Below are positions 10,395-21,967 of a DNA stretch of 64,000 nucleotides, piece after piece. The stretch is from NCBI GenBank assembly GCA_007258455.2, contig VDFB02000001.1, forward strand, positions 18,523,022 through 18,587,021. The letters are read 5' to 3'. The position numbers and the translations under genes are program-made. The notes beneath the pieces were generated by a model that searched no databases, had not been told where the DNA came from, and saw only the letters and a list, made by a program, of their open reading frames with translations. Position 1 is the stretch's first letter; each line of letters opens with the position of its first letter. This DNA is from Sequoia sempervirens (Eukaryota; Streptophyta; Pinopsida; Cupressales; Cupressaceae).

Positions 10395-13300
10395 GTCTAA
10401 GTAGACCCAAATCGTCATTTTTTCGAAAAACTAATTTTTCACCAACATGTAAGAACCCCTCAAAAATTGAATCTACGAAACAATTTTTTTTTTGGAAAAT
10501 TGAAAATATGGGTTTGATAGGTGTGTGCTAAAGAGACCTAGATCGTCTGTTTTCTGAAATTATTTGTTATTGAAAAAGATAGATTTTTTTGAAAAGATGT
10601 AACAGAGGCAAATTTTTTTAATCTTTTTATGAAAAATATGAAAAATGGGTTTTGTAGAGAATGTCGTTCTGAGAAAACCTAGATTGTCCTTTTTTCGAAA
10701 AGGTAATTTTTCACCAACATGCAAGAATCCCTCAAAAATAGAATCTATGAAACATTGTTTTTTGGAAAATCGAAAATATGGGTTTTGTAGGTGCTTGTGT
10801 GCTCAACAGACCAAGATCGTCCGGTTTTTGATAAAATAAGTTGTTCTTGAAAAAGACAGATTTTTTTGAAAAGTAGTAGTAGAGGTAACAGAGGTAAAAA
10901 TTTTAAATCTTTTTTGAAAAATATGAGAAATGGGTTTTGTAGAGAATGTTATTCTAATTAGACGCAAATTGTCCTTTTTTTGAAAAGTTAATTTTTCACC
11001 AACATGCAAGAACCCCTCAAAAATAGAATCTACGAAACATTTTTTTTGGGAAAATTGAAATATGGATTTTATAGGTGTGCTAAAGAACCAGATCGCCCGT
11101 TGTTTGAAAAAATAAGTTGCTCTTGAAACATAGGATTTTTTGAAAATAGAATCGTTTACTAAAGAGAAGCAGATCGCCCGTTGTTTTAAAAAATAAGTTG
11201 CTCTTGAAAGATAGCATTTTTTGAAATGTAGAAGCAGTAGAGGCAAATATTTTGAATCTTGTTTATGAAAAATCTGAGAAATAAGTTTTGTAGAGAAGTC
11301 GTTCTGAGTAGACCCAGATCGTCCATTTTTTGAAAAACTAAATTTTCACCAACATGCAAGAACCCCTCAAAAAAACAATCTATGATACAATTTATTTTTG
11401 GGAAAATAAAAAATATGGGTTTTATAGGTGCTCATGTGCTGAAAGACCCAAATCGTCCATTGTTTGAAGAAATATTTTTTTCTTGGAAAAGATTGGTTTT
11501 TTTTTAAAAGTATAAGTAGTAGAGGTAATAGAGGAATTTTTTAAAAATCTTTTTAGGAAAAACTTGAGAAATGGGTTTTGTAGAGAATGTTATTATGATT
11601 AGACCCATATCGTCATTTTTTTGAAAAGCTAATTTTTCACCAACATGCAAAAACTCCTTAAAAATAGAATCCACAAAACAATTTGTTTTGGGAAAATCAA
11701 AATATGGGTTTTATAGGTGCTCGTGCGCTCAAGGGACCCAAATCGTTTGTTTTTTGAAAAAATAAGTTTTTTTGAAATAGAGATTGTTTTGAAAAGTAGA
11801 AGCAGTAGAAGTAACGAAGGCAAATTTTTTGAATTTTTTTGTGCAAAATATGAGAAATGAGTTTTGTAGAGAATGTCGTTTTGAGTAGACCCATATCCTC
11901 TTTTCGAAAAACTAGTTTTTCACCAACATGCAAGAACCCCTCAAAAATAGAATCTATGAAACAATTTTTTTTTGGGAAAATCGAAATATAGATTTATAGT
12001 TACTCTTTTGCTCAAGAGACCTTCATCATCCATTTTTTTTTTTTTAAGTTGTTCTTGAAAAAGATAGATTTTTCTGAAAAGTAGAAGCAGAAGAGGTAAC
12101 AAAGGCAATTTTTTTGAATCTTTTTATGAAAAATATGATAAATGGGTTTTGTAGAGAATGTCGTTATGAGAAGACCCAGATCCTCCTTTTTTCGAAAAAC
12201 TAATTTTTCACCAACATGCAAAAACCCTCTAAAAATTAGAATCTAGGAAACATTTTTTTTTGGTAAAATCGAAAATATGGGTTTTATAAGTGCCTGTGTG
12301 CTAAAAAGACCTAGACCGTTTGTTTTTTGAAAAAAATATTTGTTCTCCAAAAAGATAGACTTTTTTGAAAAGTAGATGAAGTAGAGATAAGAGAGACAAA
12401 TTTTTTGAATCCTTTTATGAAAAATTTGGCAAATGGGTTTTGTAGAGAATGTCGTTCTGAGTAGACCCAGATCATCCTTTATTCGAAAAACTAAATTTTC
12501 ACCAACATGCAAGAACCCTTCAAAAATAGAATCTATGCAACAATATTTTTTGGAAAAGCGAAAATATCAGTTTTATAGGTGTTTGTGTTATGAAGAGACT
12601 GAGATCGTCCATTTTTAAAAAAAATAAGTTCTTGAAAAAGATAGATATTTTTGAAAAGTAGAAGCAGTAGACGCAACAAAGGAAATTTTTTTGAATCCTT
12701 TTATGAAAAAGGGGATAAATGTGTTTTGTAGACAATGTCATTCTGAGTAGACTCAAATCGTCCTTTTTAAAACAAAACTAATATTTCACCAACATGCAAT
12801 AACCCTTAAAAAATGGAATCTACGAAACAATTTTTTTTGGGAAAATTGAAAATATGGGTTTTATAGGTACTTGTGTCCTTAAGGGACCCAAATCATCTGA
12901 ATTTTGAAAAAATAAGTTGTTCTTGAATAAGATAGATTTTTTTGAAAAGTAGAAGCTATGGAGGTAAAAAAGGCAAATTTTTTGAATCTTTTTATGAAAA
13001 ATTTGAGAGATGGTTTTTGTAGAGAATGTCGATCTAAGTAGACCCAGATTGTCCTTTTGTCAAAAAACTAATTTTTCAACAACATGCAAAAACGCCTCAA
13101 AAATAGAATCTACAAAACAATTTCTTTTGGAAAAATTGAAATATGGTTTTTATAGGTGAGCGTGTGCTAAAGAGACCCAGATCGTTTGTTTTTTGAAAAA
13201 TATAGTTTTATTTTTAAAAGTAGAAGCAATAGAGGTAACAAAGGTAAATCTTTTGAATCTTTTAATGAAAAATCTAAGAAATGGGTTTTGTAGAGAATGT

Positions 13301-14382
13301 CATTCTGAGTAGACCTAGATAAATAAACTAATTTTTCACCAACATGCAAGAACCCCTCAAAAATCGAATCTACGAAACAATTTTATTTGGGAAAATCAAA
13401 AATATGTGTTTTATAGGTGTTTGAGAGCTAAAGAGACGTAGATCATCCGTCTTTTTTTTTAAATAAGTTGTTTTTGAAAAAGATAGTTTTTTTTTTAAAG
13501 TAGAAGCAGTAGAGATACAGAGGCAAACTTTTTGAATCTTTTTATGAAAAATCTGAGAAATGGGTTTTGTAGACAATGTTGTTATGAATAGACTCAGATT
13601 GTCATTTTTTCGAAAAACTTATTTTTCACCAACATGCAAGAACCCCTCAAAAATAGAATCTACGAAACATTTTTTTTGGGAAAACAAAAAATATGGGTTT
13701 TATAGGTACTCATGTGCTAAAGAGACCCAGATCTTCCATTCTTTGACAAAAAAAAGTTGTTCTTGAAAAAGATAAATATTTTTGAAAAGTAGAAGCAGTA
13801 GAGGTAACAAAAGCAATTTTTTTGAATCTTTTTATGAAAAATCTAAGCAATGGGTTTTGTAGAGAATGTCGTTCTGAATAGACCTAGATCATCCTTTTTT
13901 CAAAAAACTAATTTTTCACAAACATACAAGAACCCCTCAAAAATAGAAACCATAAAACAATTTTTTTGGGAAAATCAAAATATGGGTTTTATAGGTGCTC
14001 AAGTGCTAAAGAGACCCTAATCGCCCATTTTTTGACAAAAAAAGTTGTTTTTGAAAAAGATAGATTTTTTTTTTAAAGTAGTAGAGGTACAAAGGCATAT
14101 GTTTTCAATATTTTTATGAAAATTTTGAGAAATGGGTTTTGTAGAGAATGTCGTTCTAGGTAAACCCAGATCTTCCTTTTTTCAAAAAACTAATTTTTCA
14201 CCAACATGCAAGAACCCCTCATAAATAGAATCCATGAAACAATATTGTTTTGGAAAATTGAAACATGGGTTTTATTGGTGCTCTCGTATGCTAAAGAGTC
14301 CCAGATCGTCTGTTTTTTGAAAAAATAAGTTGTTTTTGAAAAACATAGATTTTTTTGAGGAGTAGAAGGAGTAGAGGTAACA
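10395..14382 (-). repeat. Satellite B block, minus orientation (about 13.6 dimeric units)
   Basis: Units read as caccaacatgcaagaacccctc on the plus strand at about 290-bp spacing. The part from about 11400 onward is collinear with 56820-58870, sharing rare variants such as gttattatgattagaccc and ggtgctcgtgcgctcaag. Around 11091-11172 the string gatcgcccgttg occurs twice, 81 bp apart, giving one distorted unit. The last half-unit (14235-14382) carries the variant aaaaacatagat and is nearly the same as 21464-21600. Confidence 0.92.
11086..11225 (-). repeat. Partial 81-bp duplication inside a B unit
   Basis: The stretch gatcgcccgttgtttgaaa with the following aataagttgctcttgaaa is present at 11091 and again at 11172. 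It is separated by a degenerate gaatcgtttactaaagag and produces a B unit longer than its neighbours. Confidence 0.6.
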
Positions 14383-17300
14383 AAAAACAATTGAAGGTTC
14401 GTGAAAGGTGATTAAAAATATGCATACAAAATGCACAACCATCGTACAAGTACAATGTAATCCATTATCATAGTCACCAAAGTTGATTGATGGCACATAA
14501 AAAATCAAACTTGAGCGGTTTCCTAAATGTGTCTATAACTCAACAAAAAATGAAATTTTGTGAAAGTCAATTAAAAATGTGTACAAAATGCACAACTATA
14601 GTACAATCCATAATTGTAGTCACGAAAGATGATTTATAGCCCAAAAAAATCTGAAACATGAGGGGTTTCTGAATTGCGGTTATAACTCAACAAAAAATGA
14701 AGGTTCACGAAAGGTTATATAAAAAATGTATATAGAAAATTAGTGTTCATAATGCACAACTATAGTGTAATCCACAAGCGTACTCACCAAAATTGATCAA
14801 TGGCCCACGAAAACTCAAACTCGAGCGGTTTCCTAAGTGCGACTATAACTCAACGAAAAATGAAGTTTTGTGAAAAGAAAATAAAAATATGCATACAGTA
14901 TACACAACTACAATACAGGCCACTATCGTACTCACCAAAGTTAATCGCTGGCCCACAAAAACTCAAACACAAGCAGTTTCCTAAATTCGGCTATAACTTA
15001 ACAAAAATTGAAGGTTCATGAAAGGCAATAGAAAGTACACTTAGAGAATGGACAATTATAGTGCAATACACAATCGTAGTCACCAAAGTTGATCGATGGC
15101 CCAAGAAAACACAAATATGAGTGATTTCTTAATCTCAAGTATAACTCAATAAAAAATGAAGGTTCGTGAAAGGCGATAGAAAATATGCGCATAAAAAATA
15201 GAACTACAATATATTTCACAAACGTAGTCACCAAAGTTGATCGATTTCCCATGACAACTCAAACTCGACCAATTTCCTAAAAGGTTTTTGAAAGGTGATA
15301 GAAAATACACATACAAAATGGACAACTACAGTGCAATCCACAAGCGTAGTCACCAACATTGATCGATGGCCTACAAAAGCTCAAACTTGAGCAGTTTCCT
15401 AAATGCAGCTATAATTGAACAAAAGAAGAAAGTTTGCCAAAGGTGATAGAAAATACATGTATAGAATGGACAACTACAATGCAATCCACAATCGTAGACA
15501 CCAAAGTTGATCGATGGCCCACAAAAACTCAGACACGAGCGGTTTCCTAAGTGCGGCTATAACTCAACGAAAAAGGAAGGTTCACGTAAGGCGATAGAAA
15601 ATACACATATAGAATGTACAACCATAGTGTAATCCACAATCTTAGTCACCAAAAATGATTCATGGCCCAAAAAAATTCAACCATGAAAGGTTAACTAAAT
15701 GCAGCTATAACTCAAAAAAAATTGAAGGTTCACGAAAAGTGATAGAAAATATGTGTATAGAATGCGCATCTACTGTCTAATCCACAATCATAGTCGCCAA
15801 AGCTAATAGATGGCCCACAAAAGCTCAAACATGAGCATTTTCCTAAATAAGGCTATAAGTCAACAAAAAATGAAGGTTCGTTAAAGGCGATAGAAAATAC
15901 GCGTACAAAATGGACAAGGACAGTGCAATCCACAATTGTAGTCACCAAAGTTGATCGATGGACCACAAAACCTCAAACATGAGCAGTTTGCTAAGTGCGG
16001 CTATAACTCAACTAAAGATCAAGATTCACAAAAGGTGAAAGAAAATATGTGTATAGAATGTGCATCTACTGTCTAATCCACAATCATAGTCACCAAAGCT
16101 GATAAATGGCCCACAAAAACTCAAACATGAGCATTTTCTTAAATATGGCTATAACTCAACAAAAAATGAAGGTTCGTGGAAGGCGATAGAAAATACGCGT
16201 ACAAAATAGACAAAGATAGTGCAATCCACAATTGTAGTCACCAAAGTTTATCGGTGGCCCATGAAAACTCAAACACGAGTGGTTTCCTAAGTGCAGTTGT
16301 AGCTCAACAGAAAATGAAGGTTCACGAAATGTGATAGAAAATACACGTATAGAATGGACAACTACAGTGTAATCCACAATCATAGTAACCAACATTGATT
16401 GATGGCCCACGAAATCTCAAACTCGAATGGTCACCAAAGTTGATCGGCCCACGAAAAACTCAAACACCAGCGGTTTCCTAAATGCGGCTATAACTCAATA
16501 AAAAATTAAGGTTCCAGAAAGGCCATAGAAAATACACGTACAAAATAGACAACTACTTGCAATCCACAATCGTAGTCACCAAAGTTGATCAATGGCTCAT
16601 GAAAACACAAACATGAGCGGTTTCCTAAGTGCAGCTATAACTCAACAAAAAAAGAAGGTTCACAAAAGGCGATAGAAAATACATGTGTCGAATACACAAT
16701 TATAGTGTAATCCACTATCGTAGTCACCAAAGTTGATCGATGGCCCACAAAAACTCAAACACAAGTGTTTTCCTAAATGTGGCTATAAGTCAACAAAAAA
16801 TGAAGGTTTGAAAGGCGATAGAAAATATGTGTATACAATGCACAACTAGTGTGTAATCCACAAGCATAGTCACCATAGTTTATCGATACCCCACAAAAAC
16901 TAAAACACGGGGGGTTTCCTAAATGCGGCTATAACTCAACAAAAATAAAGCTTCACAAAAGGTGATAGAAAATTGGCGTTCATAATGGACCACTATAGTG
17001 CAATCCACAATCGTAGTTACCAAGGCTGATTGAAGGCCCATGAAAACACAAACACGAGCGATTTCGTAAATGCGGCTATAACTCATGAAAAGATGATGGT
17101 TGACAAAAAGTGATAGAAAACACATGTAGAAAATGGACAACTACAGTGCAATAAACAATTGTAGTCACTAAAGTTGATAGATGGCCCAAGAAAACTCAAA
17201 CTCGTGCGTTTTCCTAAATGAGGCTATAACTCAACAAAAAATGAAGGTTCGTGAAAGACGATTAAAAATATACGTACAAAATGCCGAAATGCAGTACAAT

Positions 17301-18330
17301 CCACAATCGTAGTCACCAAAGTTGATCGATGGCCCAAAAAAACTCAAACATGAGCATTTTTTTAAATGCGGCTATAACTCAATAAAAAATAAAGGTTCAA
17401 TGAGATTAAAAATATGTGTACAAAATGCACAACTATAGTGCAATCCAGAATCTTAGTCATGAAACTTGATCGATGGCCCACGAAAACTCAAACTCGAGTA
17501 GTTTCTTCAATGCGAGTATAACTCAACAAAAAAAGAAAGTTCACGAAAGACTAGAAAATGCATGTACAGAATGGACAACTACAGTGCAATCCAAAATCGT
17601 AGTCACAAAAGTTGATTGATGGCCCACAAAAACTCAAACACGGGTAGTTTCCTAAGTGTAGCTATAACTAAAAGAAAAATGAAGGTTCGTAAAAGGCGAT
17701 AGAAAATACATATATAGAATGGACAATTAGAGTGTAATCCACAATCATAGTCACCAAAGTTGATCAATGGCCGACAAAAAACTCAAACACGAGCGATTTC
17801 CTAAATTAACTCAACAAAAAATGAAGGTTCATGAAAGGCGATTAAAAATATGCATTCAAAATGCATAACTATAGTGCAATCCACAATCGTAGTCACCAAA
17901 GTTTATCGATAGCCCATGAAAACTCAACCACGAGCGATTTCCTAAATGCGGCTATAACTCAACAAAAAATGAAGGTTCGTGAAAGACAATAGAAAATATG
18001 TATATAGAATGCACAAATACGGTGTAATCCACAAGCGTAGTCATGAAAGTTGATCGACAGGCCATGTAAACTCAAACACAAGCGGTTTCCTAAATGCGGC
18101 TATAACTAAACAAAAAATGAAGGTTCGTGAAAGGTGATTAAAAATATGCGTACAAAATGCACAACTAGAGTACAATCCACAATCGTAGTCACCAAAGTTG
18201 ATCAATGGCTCACAAAAATCAAACTCGAGTTGTTTCCTAAATGTGGCTATAACTCAACAAAAAGTGAAGTTTCACGAAAGACAATAGAAAATAGGCATAT
18301 AAAATGCACAAATATAGTGTAATCCACAAG
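14383..18330 (+). repeat. Satellite A block, plus orientation (about 26.7 monomers)
   Basis: It begins with aacaattgaaggttcgtg right after gtagaggtaacaaaa of B. Monomers of several subtypes are interleaved: one type with attaaaaatatgc(g/a)ta and agtacaatcc, one with gatagaaaatacgtgtatag and tgtaatcc, and one with tacaaaatggacaac and tgcaatcc. A dimeric higher-order repeat is visible at 15740-16331. The block ends at atccacaag, where B starts with catgttggtg. Confidence 0.92.
15740..16331 (+). repeat. Two copies of a 296-bp dimeric higher-order unit of A
   Basis: The diagnostic gcatctactgtctaatcc occurs at 15766 and 16062, exactly two monomers apart. The following monomers match each other in order, including gacaa(g/a)ga(c/t)agtgcaatcc and the gagcattttc variant. 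Neighbouring monomers within a unit are less alike than the equivalent monomers of the two units. Confidence 0.7.
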
Positions 18331-20984
18331 CATGTTGGTGAAAAATTAGTTTTTCAAAAAAAGGACGAGTTGAGTCTACTCAAAATGACATTATCTAAAA
18401 AACCCATCTCTCAGATATTTGATAAAAATATTCAAAAAATTTGCCTCTATTAACTCTACTGCTTCTACTTTTCAAATAAAACATCTTTTTCAAGAACAAA
18501 TTATTTTTAAAAAAAACGAATGATCTGGGTCTCTTTAGCTCTCAAGCACGTATAAAACCCATAATTTTGATTTTCCCAAATAAAATTGTTTCGTAGATTC
18601 GACTTTTGAGGGGTTCTTGCATGTTGGTGAAAAATTAGTTTTTCAAAAAAATGACAATCTGGTTCTACTCAGAACGACATTATTCTCTACAAAACCCATT
18701 TCTCAGATTTTTCATTAAAAAAATTGAAAATTTTTGCCTCTACTAGCTCTAGTGCTTCTACTTTTCAAAAAAAAAAATCATTTTCAGGAAAAAACATATT
18801 TTTTCAAAAAGTGGACGATTTGGGTCTCTTCAGCACACGAGCACCTATAAAACCGATATTTTTTATTTTCCCGAAAAAAAATGTTTCGTAGATTCTATTT
18901 TTGAGGGGTTCTTGCATGTTGGTGAAAAGTAAGATTTTTGAAGAGAGGATGATCTAGGTCTACTCAGAACGACTTTCTTTACAAAACCCATTTCTCAGAT
19001 ATTTCAAAAAAAGATTCAAAAAATTTGCCTCTTACATCTACTACTTCTACTTTTCAAAAAAAGTCTATCTTTTTCAAAAACAACTTATTTTTTTAAAAAA
19101 CGGATGATCTGGGTGTCTTTAGCTCTCGAGAACCTATAAAACCCATATTTTTTTATTTTCACAAATAAAATTATTTCGTCGATTCAATTTTTGAGGGGTT
19201 CTTGCATGTTGGTGAAAATTTGGGTTTTCAAAAAAAAAAATTTGGGTCTACTCAGAACGAAATTCTCTACAAAAACCATTTCTTAGATGTTTCATAGAGA
19301 GGTTCAAAAAATTTATCTCTGTTACCTCTACTGCTTCTACTATTAAAAAAAAATAAACAATTTGGGTTTCTTTAGCACACGAGCACCTATAAAAACCATA
19401 TATCAATTTTTCGAAAAAAAAAAAATTCATAGATTTTTTTTTGAGGGGTTCTTGTATTTTGGTGAGATATTAGTTTTTTTGAAAAAAAGGACGATATGGG
19501 TCTACTCAGAATGACATTGTCTACAAAACCCATTTATTCCATTTTTCATAAAAAAATTCAAAAAAATTTCCTATGTTCCGTCTATTGTTTCTACTTCAAA
19601 AAAAAATCTATCTTTTTCAAAAAATGGACGATCTAGGTCTCTTTAGCACACAAACGCCTATAAAACTAATATTTTTGATTTGCAAAAAAAAATTGTTTCG
19701 TAGATTCTATTATTGAGGGGTTCTTGGATGTTGGTGAAAAATTAGTTTTCCGCAAAAAGGACGAGCTGGGTCTACTCAGAACGACATTCTCTACAAATCC
19801 CATTTGTCAGATTTTTCATAAAAAGATTCAAAAAAATTGTATTTGTTATCTCTATTGCGTCTACTTTTCAAAGAAAACTATCTTTTTAAAGAACAAATTT
19901 TTTTTTCAAAAAATAGACGATCTGGGTCATTTTAGCACATGGGCACCTATATAAAACCCATATTTTCAATTTTCCAAAAAAAAGTTATTTCCTAGATTCT
20001 ATTTTTGAGGGGTTTTTGCATGTTGGTGAAAACGTAGTTTTTTGATAAAAGGACGATCTGGGTCTTCTCAGAACGACATTCTCAAATTTTTCATAGAAGG
20101 ATTCAAAAAAATTGCCTCTATTATGTCTACTAATTCTACTTTTGAAAAAATCTATCTTTTTCAAAAATAACTTTTTTTTAAAAGAAACAAACGATCAGGG
20201 TCTCTTGAGCACATGACCAACTATAAAACCCGTATTTTGATTTTTCCCAAAAAAAAATTGTTTCATAGATTCTATTTTTGAGGGGTTCTTGCATGTTGGT
20301 GAAAAATTAGTTTTTCGAAAAAAGCATGATATGGGTCTACTCAAAACGACATTCTCTACAATACTCATTTCTCATATTTTTCAAAAAAAGATTCAAAATT
20401 TTTGCCTCTGTTACCTCTATTGCTTCTACTTTTCAAAAAAAAATTTGTTTCAAGAACAACTTATTTTTCAAAAAATAGAAATGTGGGTCTCTTGAGCACA
20501 CGAGCACGTATAAAACCCATATTTCAATTTTCAAAAAAAAGATGATATGGGTCTAATCATATTAACATTCTCTACAAAATCTATTACTCAGATTTTTCAT
20601 AGAAAGATTTAAAAGAATTTCCTCTATTACCTCTCCTACTTCTACTTTTAAAAAAAAAAAAAGATGATTTGGGTCTTTCAGCACATGAGCACCTTATAAA
20701 ACCCATATTTTTGATTTTCCCAAAAATAAATTGTATCGTAGATTGTATTTTTGAGGGGTTCTTGCCTGTTGGGGAAAATTGAGTATTTCAAAAAATGGAT
20801 GATCTGGGTCTACTCAAAATGACTCTACAAAACTCATTTCTCAAATTTTTCATAAAAGGATTCAAAAAAATTGCCTCTATTGCCTATATTGCCCCTACTA
20901 CTTCTACATTTCAAAAAAATTACTTTTTCAAAAGCAACTTATTTTCGAAAACATTGGACGATCCGGTTCTCTTTAGCACACGAG
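18331..20984 (+). repeat. Satellite B block, plus orientation (about 9 dimeric units)
   Basis: Unit spacing reads 295 and 290 (catg at 18620, 18915, 19205), then a shortened unit of about 250 near 19455. The unit around 20545 contains gggtctaatcatattaac, the inverse of the variant at 11600 and 56995 in B- blocks, so this is an inverted relative of those. The last unit breaks off in cacacgag. Confidence 0.9.
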
Positions 20985-21463
20985 GCCCAGGAAAACTCAA
21001 CCACGAGCGTTTTCATAAATGTGGCTATAACTCAATAAAAAATGAAGGTTCACGAGAGGCAATTCAAAATATGCGTACAAAATGCACAACTACAGTACAA
21101 TCCAGAATCGTATTCACCAAAGTTGATCGATGGCCCAAAAAAACTCAAACATGAGCGGTTTCCTAAATGCGGCTATAACTCAACAAAAAATGAAGGTTTG
21201 GGAAACGTGATAGAAAATACAATGGACAACTATAATACAATCCACAATCATAGTCACCAAAGTTGACGATGGCCTATAAAAACTCAAACACGAGCGTTTT
21301 CCTAAATGCACTATAACTAAACAAAAAATGAAGGTTCGTGAAAGGCGATTAAAAAAATGTGTAGAGAATGAACAACTATAGTACAATCCACAATCGTAGT
21401 CACCAAAGTTGATTGATGGCCCAGAAAAACTCAAACATGAGCGGTTTCCTAAATGCGGGTATA
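20985..21463 (+). repeat. Satellite A block, plus orientation (about 3.2 monomers)
   Basis: This short run joins gcccaggaaaactcaacc to the preceding B unit through a shared gag/ggccca stretch. It ends at aaatgcgggtata, directly followed by the inverted B sequence ttttttggaaaatcg. With 14383-20984 it forms the 7.1-kb section that interrupts collinearity with the 58-kb region. Confidence 0.9.
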
Positions 21464-21923
21464 TTTTTTTGGAAAATCGAAACATGGGTTTTATAGGTTC
21501 TCGTATGTTAAAGAGTCTTAGATCGTCCGTTTTTTGAAAAAATAAGTTGTTTTTGAAAAACATAGATTTTTTTGAGTAGAAGCAGTAGAGGTAACAAAAG
21601 CAAATATTTTGAATCTTTCTATGAAAAATATGAGAAATTGGTTTTGTAGAGACTCTCGTTCTGAGTAGACCCATATTGTCCTTTTTTCGAAAAACTAAAT
21701 TTTCATCAACATGCAAGAACCTTTCAAAAATAGTATGTATGAAAGAATATTTTTTGGGAAATTCAAAAATATGGGTTTTATAGATGATCATGTTGTAAAG
21801 AGACACAAATTGTTTGTTTGTTTTTTTTTTTTAAAGTTGTTCTTGAAAAAGATAGATTTTTTTGAAAAGCAAAAGCAGTAGAGTTAACAGAGGCAATTTT
21901 TTTGAATTTTCTATGAAAAATCC
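21464..21923 (-). repeat. Satellite B block, minus orientation (about 1.6 dimeric units)
   Basis: Its first 137 bases repeat the last half-unit of the block ending at 14382 (gaaacatggg, tcgtatg(c/t)taaagagtc, aaaaacatagat). The whole block is paralogous to 58826-59278, sharing atgatcatgttgtaaa and gaattttctatgaaaaatcc. Confidence 0.92.
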
Positions 21924-21967
21924 TATACACGTGTATAAAACCTATATTTTCAATTTTCCCAAAAATA
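21924..21967. other. Three-part B-/B+/A- junction with a 14-bp palindrome
   Basis: The perfect palindrome tatacacgtgtata (21924-21937) switches a minus-strand B unit to a fragment of about 30 bases of plus-strand B (cctatattttcaattttccc), which then runs into an inverted A monomer at atttgttgagttat. The identical arrangement is found at 59279-59321, so it arose once and was then duplicated. Confidence 0.8.

Noticed and set aside
10803..11246. Open frames of up to about 147 codons on either strand of the satellites (also 39746-40186, 21180-21806, 47603-47989)
   Set aside because: They translate the satellite itself: the same peptide motifs recur with every repeat and shift frame between monomers because 148 is not a multiple of three. 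They have no conserved start or stop, no codon structure and no known domain.
14383..18330. CRISPR-like regular repeats
   Set aside because: The repeats are contiguous monomers of 148 bp with no unique spacers, in a eukaryotic satellite context.
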